Positions 16,917 to 25,289 of a DNA stretch of 64,000 nt are shown piece after piece; position 1 is the stretch's first letter, and each line of letters starts with the position of its first letter. The notes beneath the pieces were generated by a model. That model searched no databases and had not been told where the DNA came from. It saw only the letters and a list, made by a program, of their open reading frames with translations. A program made the translations under genes and the position numbers. This DNA is from Streptomyces sp. GESEQ-4 (GTDB lineage Bacteria > Actinomycetota > Actinomycetes > Streptomycetales > Streptomycetaceae). The stretch lies in the NCBI RefSeq assembly GCF_017948455.1, contig NZ_JAFFSU010000038.1:1-64000 (forward strand), given 5' to 3'.

Positions 16917-18497
16917 TTACGGGGACGTGGTCGCGGGGGTGGGGGAGGGCGACGGGGACGGGGTGGGTGACGGGGCGGCGCCCGGCTGGTTCTCCTCCGG
17001 GAGGTGGCGGGCCACCTCCGCCGTGGTCAGGCCCAGGCCGCCCAGTCTGATCTCGTCCCAGGCCTGGAGGCGGCGGGTGTCGCGGTCGAAGTAGAGGATC
17101 GACGTCTCGATCGGGTCGGGGTACTTGCCCTCGATCGCGCGCAGGCCGCTGCCGCCCGTGGAGCCCTCGATGCGCAGACGGGTGCCGAACGGCATGACCT
17201 CCATCTCGGAGTGGTGGAGGTGGCCCGCCAGGACGAGTGGCACCTGGCCGTCCGTCTCGCGGGCCGCGGGCGGCTCGTGGGCCACGGCCACGTCGACCGG
17301 TTTGCCGGCTGCCTTCTGGTCGCGCAGGGCGGAGGCCAGCCGCGCGCCCGCCAGTTCCTGCGACTGCTCGGCGCCCATCTCGTTCGTGCGGTCGGGGGTG
17401 AACTGGGGGTCGCCGATGCCCGCGAAGCGCAGGCCCGCGACGGACACCGCGCGGCCGTCGTCGAGGACGTGGACGTTCTTCATGCGCTCCAGATATTGCT
17501 GGGTGATCATGGAGTCGTGGTTGCCGCGGACCCAGACGTACGGGGCGCCCAGGTCCTCGATCGGGTCCAGGAAGCCGTTCTCGGCGGCCGTGCCGTGGTC
17601 CATGGTGTCGCCGGAGTCGACGATCACGTTCACCTCGTACTGCTCCACCAGCGACGCGATGATCTTCCAGCTCGCCGGGTTGAGGTGGATGTCCGAGACG
17701 TGGAGGACCCGGATCGTGGTCGGGTCGGGCTGGTAGGCCGGGAGCGTGGACGTGGCGTCGTACAGCTTCGTCACGTTGGTGACGAGGCGCGCCAACTCCT
17801 TCTGGTAGACGTCGAATTCGGTGACGATGCTGCGAGCGTCGCCGACCACGGAGGGCGCGGAGGAGAGCAGGCCGGAGAACTTGGGCTCGAGGACCGAGTT
17901 CGGGTTCCAGGTGGCGAAGGCCGTGCCGCCGGACGCGGCGAGGAGGGTGAGGGCGAGGCCGCCGGCGGCGAGGGCGCGGCGGGGGCGGCGGTAGACCGCG
18001 AGACCGAGGGCGGTGGCGCCGGCGACGACGGCGACACAGGAGCGTACGGCGAGGTCGAGCGTGCCGTGGCCGACGTCCTTGGCGACTTCGTCCTGGAGGC
18101 CGGAGATACGTTCGGGGTGGTCGACGAGGGCCTGGGCGCGGGCCGGGTCGAGCTGGTCGACGTTCACGTCCAGGCGGACCGGGGCGACATGGCTGTCCAG
18201 CTCCAGCGCGCCGAGCGGGGATACGTTGATCTTCGTGCCGCCGGCCAGTGAGGGGCGCAGCGTCATGGTGGTGTCCATGGGCCCGACGGGAACCCGGACG
18301 TTCCCGACGATCAGCAGGCCCAGCCAGGCGCCCAGCAGCACGACCGCGACCAGCCCCAGGGCGCGGGTCCAGGGGTGGGGCTGGGGGACGAGTTCGACGG
18401 CGGGGTGCGGGCGGCGGGAACGGTAGCGGCGGGCGAGCGCACGCGATGCCCGGCGTACGCGGTTCAGGGCGGCGACGTTGGGGACGCGGGCGGCCAT
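16917..18497 (-). CDS. Membrane-anchored metallophosphoesterase
   Basis: 526 aa. One N-terminal membrane helix (about residues 45-65) is followed by an extracytoplasmic segment, a second helix pair (about 160-195), and a calcineurin-type phosphoesterase domain with the metal-binding set VSDIHLNP, DSGDTMDH, RGNHDS and AGHLHHS (about 265-440). The tail is Pro/Ser/Thr-rich. The catalytic domain should face outside the membrane. The substrate is unknown; relatives act on phosphodiesters or nucleotides. The ATG at 18497 has GGGA upstream. It is divergent from the metallopeptidase gene. Confidence 0.85.
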   Translation of the reverse strand: MAARVPNVAALNRVRRASRALARRYRSRRPHPAVELVPQPHPWTRALGLVAVVLLGAWLGLLIVGNVRVPVGPMDTTMTLRPSLAGGTKINVSPLGALELDSHVAPVRLDVNVDQLDPARAQALVDHPERISGLQDEVAKDVGHGTLDLAVRSCVAVVAGATALGLAVYRRPRRALAAGGLALTLLAASGGTAFATWNPNSVLEPKFSGLLSSAPSVVGDARSIVTEFDVYQKELARLVTNVTKLYDATSTLPAYQPDPTTIRVLHVSDIHLNPASWKIIASLVEQYEVNVIVDSGDTMDHGTAAENGFLDPIEDLGAPYVWVRGNHDSMITQQYLERMKNVHVLDDGRAVSVAGLRFAGIGDPQFTPDRTNEMGAEQSQELAGARLASALRDQKAAGKPVDVAVAHEPPAARETDGQVPLVLAGHLHHSEMEVMPFGTRLRIEGSTGGSGLRAIEGKYPDPIETSILYFDRDTRRLQAWDEIRLGGLGLTTAEVARHLPEENQPGAAPSPTPSPSPSPTPATTSP

Positions 18498-18601
18498 TGG
18501 TCCCGTATGCCCAAGTCCGGCAGCGGATATGCGGGGCGGCGGTGACTCTCATACCGTCGCAGTGACTCTCCTACGACCGTTCCGTACCGGACAATGGCCC
18601 T

Positions 18602-18952
18602 GTGCTGGAGATGACACGCGAGGAGTTCGAGGAACTGGTCGCCGAGGCGCTGGACCGTATCCCGCCGGAGCTGACGCGGCTGATGGACAACGTCGCGGTG
18701 TTCGTCGAGGACGAACCGCCCGCGGACGATCCCGAACTGCTCGGCCTGTACGAGGGGACTCCGCTGACCGATCGCGGGGAGTGGTACGCCGGGGTGCTGC
18801 CGGACCGGATCACGATCTACCGGGGGCCGACGCTGCGGATGTGCGAGTCGCGGGCGGAGGTCGTGGAGGAGACCGAGGTGACGGTGGTGCATGAGATCGC
18901 GCATCACTTCGGGATCGACGACGCCCGGCTGCACGCGCTGGGGTACGGCTGA
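18602..18952 (+). CDS. Small zincin-like metallopeptidase (DUF1025 type)
   Basis: 116 aa with the zinc motif VVHEIAHHFGIDD near the C-terminus. The N-terminus (MTREEFEELVAEALDRIPPELTRLMDNVAV) is typical of this compact family, known from the structure of a Thermus homologue. Members are cytoplasmic and their substrates are not established. GTG 18602 has no ribosome site but a GACAAT element lies eight bases upstream, which fits a leaderless mRNA. ATG 18611 is the alternative. Confidence 0.85.
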   Translation: MLEMTREEFEELVAEALDRIPPELTRLMDNVAVFVEDEPPADDPELLGLYEGTPLTDRGEWYAGVLPDRITIYRGPTLRMCESRAEVVEETEVTVVHEIAHHFGIDDARLHALGYG

Positions 18953-19062
18953 GGCGTCGTTCGTCCGGTGTGACGCGTCACGTGTCGTCTGGCGCGTGTC
19001 CTCTTGTGGGCGGCGGGAGTTGGGCAGGTTGACTTCTTCGCCCTCCCCGGAGGTGGCTGCCC

Positions 19063-19617
19063 GTGCGCCCCTTGTACGTACCCGTTCGCCTGGCCGCCAC
19101 GGTCGTGGCCGTCGCCGCTGCCGCCGGCTGTATGAGCGTGGGTGACGACGGGCCGGGCGGGAGCGCCAAGCCGTCCCAGTCCGCCGGACAGCGGGGTGGT
19201 GAGGCGCCCGACGGGGGATCGGCCGTGTCGGGCGGTGGCTCCGGGTACGGGGCGGCGACGGGCGGCAAGCGGGACGGGAAGGGCGCCGGGAAGAAGCGGG
19301 ACGGCAAGGGCAAGGGCAAGCCGGGGGAGAAGTCCGGGGGGCCTTCGGCCTCGGCTTCCGCGCCAGGGAGCGGGGCTCCCGCGGCGCCGGTGCATCCGGG
19401 TGGGCCCGGTGGGACGGGCGGGGCGGGCGAGCCCGTGCCGACCAAGCCGCAGCCGACGCCTACGCGGACGGTCGCGCCGGAGCCGACGCCCACGCCGCCG
19501 TCGCCGACCGTCTCGCCGGATCCGACCGTCGCCGAGCCGTCGTCGTCGGCGCATGGCGAGACGGCACCGCAGCTGGCCCAGCGGGAGCCGGCGCCGACCG
19601 CGGGGTCACCGGCGTGA
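19063..19617 (+). CDS. Proline/glycine-rich lipoprotein
   Basis: 184 aa. A signal sequence ending in AAAAGC (lipobox, Cys about residue 23) is followed by a low-complexity chain: Gly/Ser-rich, then Lys/Gly-rich (KRDGKGKGKPGEK), then Pro/Thr-rich (TPTRTVAPEPTPTPPSP). There is no globular domain. It probably acts as a surface-exposed spacer or has cell-wall contact. GTG start with GGAGGTGG at good distance. Confidence 0.65.
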   Translation: MRPLYVPVRLAATVVAVAAAAGCMSVGDDGPGGSAKPSQSAGQRGGEAPDGGSAVSGGGSGYGAATGGKRDGKGAGKKRDGKGKGKPGEKSGGPSASASAPGSGAPAAPVHPGGPGGTGGAGEPVPTKPQPTPTRTVAPEPTPTPPSPTVSPDPTVAEPSSSAHGETAPQLAQREPAPTAGSPA

Positions 19618-19646
19618 GGGTGTGACCTGTCTCTCGGGGATGCGGT

Positions 19647-19676
19647 TTGCCAGGGGGGCCGAGGGGTGCGTATGGT
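19647..19676 (+). promoter_or_regulatory. Promoter of the DEAD-box helicase gene
   Basis: TTGCCA (19647-19652), 18-nt spacer, TATGGT (19671-19676). It would give a leader of about 150 nt. Confidence 0.6.
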
Positions 19677-19713
19677 TATAGATCGTTTGAATCATTTGCC
19701 CGGCGCCATAGAA

Positions 19714-19770
19714 GAGCGCGCCGTGTGGCGCGTTCTCTCCCTTGCCGTGGCTGACCGCATAGAGGCGGTC
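19714..19770 (+). promoter_or_regulatory. Two hairpins in the helicase mRNA leader
   Basis: GAGCGCGCC-GTGT-GGCGCGTTC (19714-19735) and GACCGC-ATAGAG-GCGGTC (19753-19770). Structured long leaders are common for cold-inducible RNA helicases; the regulatory role here is inference. Confidence 0.5.
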
Positions 19771-19834
19771 GTATTGCGAAATCACGGAGTTGACGGGCGC
19801 GTGCCGACGAGACTCCGGAAGGTTTCGCATTCGC

Positions 19835-21940
19835 ATGTCCATTTCCAGTACTGATCACGTCGTCGTGCCCGAGAACGGGGACGAGACCGTAGAGACCGTT
19901 GAGGCTCCCGAGCTCACCTTCGCGGACCTCGGTCTCCCCGAGGGCGTCGTGCGCAAGCTCGCGCAGAACGGCGTGACCAGCCCCTTCCCGATCCAGGCCG
20001 CGACCATCCCGGACGCCCTGGCCGGCAAGGACATCCTCGGCCGTGGCCGCACCGGCTCCGGCAAGACCCTCTCCTTCGGTCTGCCGATGCTCACGCAGCT
20101 CTCCGGCGGCCACACCGAGAAGAAGAAGCCCCGCGGCATCATCCTCACGCCGACGCGTGAACTCGCGATGCAGGTCGCGGACGCCCTCCAGCCGTACGGC
20201 GACGTGCTCGGCCTGAAGATGAAGGTCGTCTGCGGCGGTACGTCGATGGGCAACCAGATCTACGCCCTGGAGCGCGGCGTCGACGTCCTCGTCGCCACCC
20301 CGGGCCGGCTGCGCGACATCATCAACCGCGGCGCCTGCTCCCTGGAGAACGTCCAGGTCGCGGTCCTCGACGAGGCCGACCAGATGTCCGACCTGGGCTT
20401 CCTGCCCGAGGTCACCGAGCTGCTCGACCAGATCCCGGGCGGCGGCCAGCGCATGCTGTTCTCGGCCACGATGGAGAACGAGATCTCCACGCTGGTCAAG
20501 CGCTACCTGACCAACCCGGTCACGCACGAGGTCGACAGCGCCCAGGGCAACGTCACGACGATGTCGCACCACATCCTCGTCGTGAAGCCCAAGGACAAGG
20601 CGCCGGTCACCGCCGCGATCGCCTCCCGCAAGGGCCGCACGATCATCTTCGTACGTACGCAGCTGGGCGCCGACCGTATCGCCGAGCAGCTCCGTGACGC
20701 GGGCGTGAAGGCCGACGCGCTGCACGGCGGCATGACGCAGGGCGCCCGTACGCGCACGCTGGCCGACTTCAAGGACGGCTACGTCAACGCGCTCGTCGCG
20801 ACCGACGTCGCCGCCCGCGGTATCCACGTCGACGGCATCGACCTCGTCCTGAACGTCGACCCCGCCGGCGACCACAAGGACTACCTGCACCGCGCGGGCC
20901 GTACAGCCCGAGCCGGCCGCACCGGCACGGTCGTCTCCCTCTCGCTCCCGCACCAGCGCCGCCAGATCTTCCGGCTGATGGAGGACGCGGGCGTCGACGC
21001 CGGCCGTCACATCATCAACTCCGGTACGGCGTTCGAGCCCGAGGTCGCCGAGATCACCGGCGCCCGTTCGATGACCGAGGTCCAGGCCGAGTCCGCGGGC
21101 AACGCCGCGCAGCAGGCCGAGCGTGAGGTCACCCACCTCAGCAAGCAGCTGGAGCGGGCGCAGCGGCGCGCGACCGAGCTGCGCGAGGAGGCCGACCGCC
21201 TGGTCGCCCGGGCCGCCCGCGAGCGCGGCGAGGACCCGGAGACCGCTGTCGCCGAGGCACAGGCCGCGGTCGTGGAGGCCGCGCTTGAGGCGTCCGTGCC
21301 CGAGCAGCCGGTGGCGCAGGATGTGGACCGGGCCGAGGCTCCGGCGCCGTACGAGCGTCGTGAGCGTCGTGACAATGACCGTGGTGGTTTCCGTCGCGAT
21401 GACCGTCGTGATGACCGTGGTGGTCGTTCGTTCGAGCGTCGTGACAATGACCGCGGTGGCTTCCGCCGTGACGACCGTCGGGATGACCGTGGCGGTCGTT
21501 CGTTCGAGCGTCGTGACAATGACCGTGGTGGTTTCCGTCGCGACGACCGCCCGGCCGACCGGGGCGGCCGCTCCTTCGAGCGTCGTGACAACGACCGTGG
21601 TGGTTTCCGTCGCGATGACCGTCGTGATGACCGTGGTGGTCGTTCCTTCGAGCGTCGTGACAACGACCGTGGCGGCTTCCGTCGCGACGACCGCCCTGCC
21701 GACCGTCCGGCGGACCGCCCGGCGGGCCGTTCCTTCGAGCGTCGTGACGACCGCGGTGGTCACCGCGGCAGCGACCGCCCCTTCAACCGCGACCGCCAGG
21801 GCGACCGCCCGGGCTTCCGCTCCGGCGGCCACGAGCGCCCCTACGGCCGCCGTGACGACCACCGCGGTGGCAGCACCGGTACCGGCACCGGCTCCTTCGG
21901 CCGCCGGGACGACAAGCCGCGCTGGAAGCGCAACGGCTGA
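19835..21940 (+). CDS. DEAD-box RNA helicase with arginine/glycine-rich repeat tail
   Basis: 701 aa. The helicase core has the Q motif (residues ~35-55), GRGRTGSGKT, TPTRELAMQV, VLDEADQMSDLGF, SATME and the C-terminal RecA domain ending HRAGRTARAGRTG. A coiled-coil stretch (about 430-480) follows. The last ~190 residues are repeats of RRDNDRGGFRRDDR plus DDRGGRSFE, resembling RGG boxes that bind RNA non-specifically. It probably acts in cold-shock RNA unwinding, ribosome assembly or mRNA decay, like CsdA/RhlE. ATG 19835 is preferred over an upstream in-frame start because it matches Streptomyces homologues and GGAAGG lies 12 nt upstream. Confidence 0.93.
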   Translation: MSISSTDHVVVPENGDETVETVEAPELTFADLGLPEGVVRKLAQNGVTSPFPIQAATIPDALAGKDILGRGRTGSGKTLSFGLPMLTQLSGGHTEKKKPRGIILTPTRELAMQVADALQPYGDVLGLKMKVVCGGTSMGNQIYALERGVDVLVATPGRLRDIINRGACSLENVQVAVLDEADQMSDLGFLPEVTELLDQIPGGGQRMLFSATMENEISTLVKRYLTNPVTHEVDSAQGNVTTMSHHILVVKPKDKAPVTAAIASRKGRTIIFVRTQLGADRIAEQLRDAGVKADALHGGMTQGARTRTLADFKDGYVNALVATDVAARGIHVDGIDLVLNVDPAGDHKDYLHRAGRTARAGRTGTVVSLSLPHQRRQIFRLMEDAGVDAGRHIINSGTAFEPEVAEITGARSMTEVQAESAGNAAQQAEREVTHLSKQLERAQRRATELREEADRLVARAARERGEDPETAVAEAQAAVVEAALEASVPEQPVAQDVDRAEAPAPYERRERRDNDRGGFRRDDRRDDRGGRSFERRDNDRGGFRRDDRRDDRGGRSFERRDNDRGGFRRDDRPADRGGRSFERRDNDRGGFRRDDRRDDRGGRSFERRDNDRGGFRRDDRPADRPADRPAGRSFERRDDRGGHRGSDRPFNRDRQGDRPGFRSGGHERPYGRRDDHRGGSTGTGTGSFGRRDDKPRWKRNG
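21358..21740 (+). repeat. 72-bp tandem repeats within the helicase gene
   Basis: Five in-frame imperfect copies of a 24-codon unit (RRDNDRGGFRRDDR plus RRDDRGGRSFE variants, with PADRGG in one). Neighbouring copies are nearly identical at the DNA level, so length variation between strains is expected. Confidence 0.85.
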
Positions 21941-21955
21941 CGCTGACTGACGCGA

Positions 21956-21991
21956 GAAGGGCCCGTACGACTTCGGTCGTGCGGGCCCTTC
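21956..21991 (+). terminator. Terminator of the helicase gene
   Basis: 16-bp stem GAAGGGCCCGTACGAC / GTCGTGCGGGCCCTTC with one G-U pair, closed by a stable TTCG loop. Confidence 0.9.
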
Positions 21992-22151
21992 CGGCGTTTC
22001 CGCCCGCGTAACCGGGCGGCCCGAAATCGCTCACCTCGAAACTGTGAAGTCGCTGTAAGATCAGCCGACTTGAGAGGCGGATGCGACGGCCGGGGGGCCT
22101 GGGCATCGAGAAGCGGTGTGCGTCCCGCCTCACGTTTCGGGGAGGGACTCC

Positions 22152-25100
22152 TTGGCTCGTCATGCCTACGCACGCCTGCGCGTGCTCGCCGCCTCCGTCG
22201 TACTGGCGGCCGGGCTGGCACCGCTGCTGCCGTCGACCGCGGTCGCGGACGTGCCGCAGGAGACGGTGGTGCCGGCGAGGCTGCGCGGGACGTACACCTC
22301 GGGTTGGCTCTACACGAGTTCGACCTATGCCGGGCGCGACGGCGCCGGTGCGCAGGGCGTGTTCCACTCCCTGGAGGGCTCCGGGCTGGTCTGGACGCGG
22401 TACTCGGACGGCACCTCGGTGAAGGTGGTCCACCCGACTGGCTACAGCTACTACCAGGCGACCGGCGGTGACGTGCTCGCCTACCGGTACGCCGACGGCC
22501 GGGTCGACCTGTGGAACGCCGCCGACAACACCACCCGTACGATCCGGACGCCGGAGGGGCTGACGCTGCTCGCCGTCTACGCCGATCTGGCGATCGCGTA
22601 CCGGGAGGTGACGGACGAGAACGGCACGACGACCGCCCGGGAGATGCACCTGCTGCTCCCGCAGGACGACGGCAGCACACGTGACGTGCCGGTGACCGGA
22701 GTGCCCGGCGGGTACAGCCTCGCGCAAGCCCAGGGCGGCGACGCGGACGCGCTGCTGTTCCTCGCCGGCCAGTCGGGTGGGCCCTACGCGTCGGTCATGG
22801 TCGACCGGCACACGGGGCGGGTACAGAGCTGGACTCCGCCCGTCTCCAAGATCTACCGCAACGCGCAGGTCACGGCCGACCATGTCGTTCTCTTCAACAG
22901 GAACGAGCCCACGGTTCAGGTGTACTCCCGCACCGATCTGTCCGCCGCCCCGGTCGCCGTCACGCTGGACGGCGACGGCGCGAGCCCCGCCCTCGGCCTC
23001 GCGGTCGTCGGTGACTGGCTGCTGACCCAACCCGGCACGGCGGTGATGGCCAAGCCGATCGCCGGCGGTCCCTCGAAGACTCTGCTGCCCGTCTCGGAGC
23101 CCGGTATCTCCGCCGCCCCCGACGGCGGCGCCTTGGCGGTGGGTCGCACCGGTGCCGCCCGGGACGACTGGGGCGTCCAGCGCATCCAGCCGGGCCCGGG
23201 CGGCGAGCCGACGGTCACCCAGCTCAAGGCGCTGCCGAAACCGCCGTACAAGATCCAAGGTCTGTCGCTGGACCAGGGCCGCTTCGTCGTCGCGGACTAC
23301 GGGACCAGCTATGAGACCCGGGGCGAGCGCATCACTCATACCCGGACGGTCGCGGCGGCCGGTACTCCCAAGTTCGGTGAGTCGTCTCGGTTTCTCGGCA
23401 TGGCGTCCAGCCTCGCCAACTGCCCAGCGGACGACTCCTCTTGCGCCCCGATCCGCGGTACGGCCGACGGGCGGGTCGCCTGGCTGACTCATGTGTCGGC
23501 GGACACCGACCGGGTCGCCGTCGCGAATTCCGGCAGGTACTGGGAACACGACCTTCCCCGGGGCGGCCGGATCACCGATGTCTCGAGCCGGTATCTGATC
23601 CACACGGCCGCGGCCCAGCAGTCCGTATACGAGATCGATGGGAACCAAAGGCCGGTCGTCACGCGCACCCCAGGTGCCGCCGCTCTCGACGGTGGCACCC
23701 TGTGGACGGCGGACGAGCACAGCTTCACGGCCCACGACCTCGCGGAGGAGACCTCCGTCGGTTTCGCGATGGACGCCGGCTGTGACCCGACCGACCTCCA
23801 GGCCAACGGCCGCTGGCTCTACTGGACCTGCGAGGGCAGGGCCGGCGTCTACGACCGTACGGCGAAGAAGTCCGTCGCCGTGCCGGTCGGCGAGGCGAAG
23901 CTCGGTGACGGGTATGTCGTCACGCACGACAAGCAGGCCGGCAAGCTGACGCTCACCACGGTGGCGAACGGGGCGCCCGCGAGCCGGGTCATCGGGGAGC
24001 TGCCCGACACCGGCGTCTCGCAGAGGGATGTGCGCTGGACGGTGGACGAGTCCGGCGGGAACGCCGCCTATGTGGACGCCAAGGAGCAGGTGCACCTCGT
24101 CCCGTCCGGTGTGCCGCAGCAGCCGTTGCGGCCGCTGGAGCCGGTGGTGAAGGCAGCGGAGGTCGAGGTGAGTGAGGAGGACGACTTCTACCCCACCCTC
24201 ACCACGGCACTGCTGTCGAAGCCGGCCGCGGGCTGGGTGCTGACCGTGCGCGACAAGGCGACCGGCAAGGTCGTGGACGGCACGGACGGCGGCGAGGTGC
24301 GCGGCGAACTGAAGGTCGGCTGGGACGGCCGCGGCGCGAACGGCTTTCTCCCCAGCGGCCCGTACGACTGGACGCTGTCGGTCACGCCCGCCGACGGCGT
24401 GGGCGCTCCGCTGTCGATCCAGGGCACGGTCCGGCTGCTGAAGGGCCGAGTGGTGCACCGCGACTACGTCGGCCTCGGTGACGGCATGGGTGACCTGCTC
24501 ACCTTCAAGGGCGGCGAGATGACCTACCACGGTGGGGGCGACGGCACGGTCCGCACGTCCCTGATCGGCGACGGCTGGAACTCACCGGCGTACAGACCGG
24601 TGCCCCTCGGAGATCTGAACGGCGACAACTGCAACGACGTCCTGCTCAAGACGGGCGGCGGCGCCCTGCACCTGTACAAGCCGCGCTGCGATGCCCCGCT
24701 GCGGCCGTCGACGCCGCACACGACGCTCGGCACCAGCGGCTGGAACCAGTACGACGTGCTGACCGCACCCGGGGACCTCACCAAGGACGGCCGACCCGAC
24801 CTGATCGCCCGCCACGCCGCCACCGGCGCCGTCTATCTCTACAAGGGCACCAGCACCGGCAAGCTGGCCTCCCGGGTCAAGCTCGTCGACAATTGGAAGA
24901 CGTACAAGAAGGTCGTGGGCGCCGGTGATCTGAACGGTGACGGGATCGGCGATCTGCTCGCGCAGGACAAGGCGAACAACCTGTACCGCTACTACGGCGC
25001 CGGCAACGGACGCTTCGGCACCCGGGTGAGGATCGCCACCGGCTGGGGAGCCTCGTACAACGCGGTCGTCGGCGTCGGGGACATCACCGGCGACGGGAAG

Positions 25101-25223
25101 AGCGACCTGGTGATGCGGGACACGGCCGGGAATCTGTACCGCCAGACCGGGACCGGCAAGGGGTCGTTCGCCGCGCGCGTGAAGATCGCGACCGGGTGGC
25201 AGTACTACAAGGGCCTTTACTAG
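22152..25223 (+). CDS. Secreted beta-propeller / FG-GAP (VCBS) repeat protein
   Basis: 1023 aa. A Sec signal peptide ends at AVA-DVPQ (about residue 32). The N-terminal ~650 residues look like a beta-propeller with WD-like strands. A FlgD/Ig-like segment follows (WVLTVRDKATGKVVDG...YDWTLSV). At least four C-terminal FG-GAP repeats carry Ca-binding DxNxDxxxD-type loops (LGDLNGDNCNDVLL, GDLTKDGRPDLIAR, GDLNGDGIGDLLAQ, GDITGDGKSDLVMR). Such proteins are secreted and adhesive or carbohydrate-binding. The TTG start at 22152 is preferred over GTG 22116 because GGGGAGGG precedes it at ideal spacing and it gives a clean signal peptide. Confidence 0.8.
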   Translation: MARHAYARLRVLAASVVLAAGLAPLLPSTAVADVPQETVVPARLRGTYTSGWLYTSSTYAGRDGAGAQGVFHSLEGSGLVWTRYSDGTSVKVVHPTGYSYYQATGGDVLAYRYADGRVDLWNAADNTTRTIRTPEGLTLLAVYADLAIAYREVTDENGTTTAREMHLLLPQDDGSTRDVPVTGVPGGYSLAQAQGGDADALLFLAGQSGGPYASVMVDRHTGRVQSWTPPVSKIYRNAQVTADHVVLFNRNEPTVQVYSRTDLSAAPVAVTLDGDGASPALGLAVVGDWLLTQPGTAVMAKPIAGGPSKTLLPVSEPGISAAPDGGALAVGRTGAARDDWGVQRIQPGPGGEPTVTQLKALPKPPYKIQGLSLDQGRFVVADYGTSYETRGERITHTRTVAAAGTPKFGESSRFLGMASSLANCPADDSSCAPIRGTADGRVAWLTHVSADTDRVAVANSGRYWEHDLPRGGRITDVSSRYLIHTAAAQQSVYEIDGNQRPVVTRTPGAAALDGGTLWTADEHSFTAHDLAEETSVGFAMDAGCDPTDLQANGRWLYWTCEGRAGVYDRTAKKSVAVPVGEAKLGDGYVVTHDKQAGKLTLTTVANGAPASRVIGELPDTGVSQRDVRWTVDESGGNAAYVDAKEQVHLVPSGVPQQPLRPLEPVVKAAEVEVSEEDDFYPTLTTALLSKPAAGWVLTVRDKATGKVVDGTDGGEVRGELKVGWDGRGANGFLPSGPYDWTLSVTPADGVGAPLSIQGTVRLLKGRVVHRDYVGLGDGMGDLLTFKGGEMTYHGGGDGTVRTSLIGDGWNSPAYRPVPLGDLNGDNCNDVLLKTGGGALHLYKPRCDAPLRPSTPHTTLGTSGWNQYDVLTAPGDLTKDGRPDLIARHAATGAVYLYKGTSTGKLASRVKLVDNWKTYKKVVGAGDLNGDGIGDLLAQDKANNLYRYYGAGNGRFGTRVRIATGWGASYNAVVGVGDITGDGKSDLVMRDTAGNLYRQTGTGKGSFAARVKIATGWQYYKGLY

Positions 25224-25256
25224 AGGGCCAATTTCTCGCCAAGTTGTGACGTGTGT

Positions 25257-25289
25257 CATGCCCCCGGCGAGGGAATCGCTGGGGGCATG
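25257..25289 (+). promoter_or_regulatory. Inverted repeat spanning the start codon of the APC permease gene
   Basis: CATGCCCCC (25257-25265) and GGGGGCATG (25281-25289) form a perfect 9-bp stem around a 15-nt loop. The ATG at 25287 is in the stem and the only purine-rich ribosome site (GAGGGA) is in the loop. It could control translation, or be an operator. Confidence 0.55.

Noticed and set aside
21358..21740. Regular repeats considered as a CRISPR array
   Set aside because: They are contiguous, in frame, and encode RGG-like residues. There are no spacers and no cas genes.
19676..21862. Minus-strand frame rich in TTTVIVTTLE repeats
   Set aside because: It mirrors the repeat tail of the DEAD-box helicase and has no ribosome site or domain of its own.
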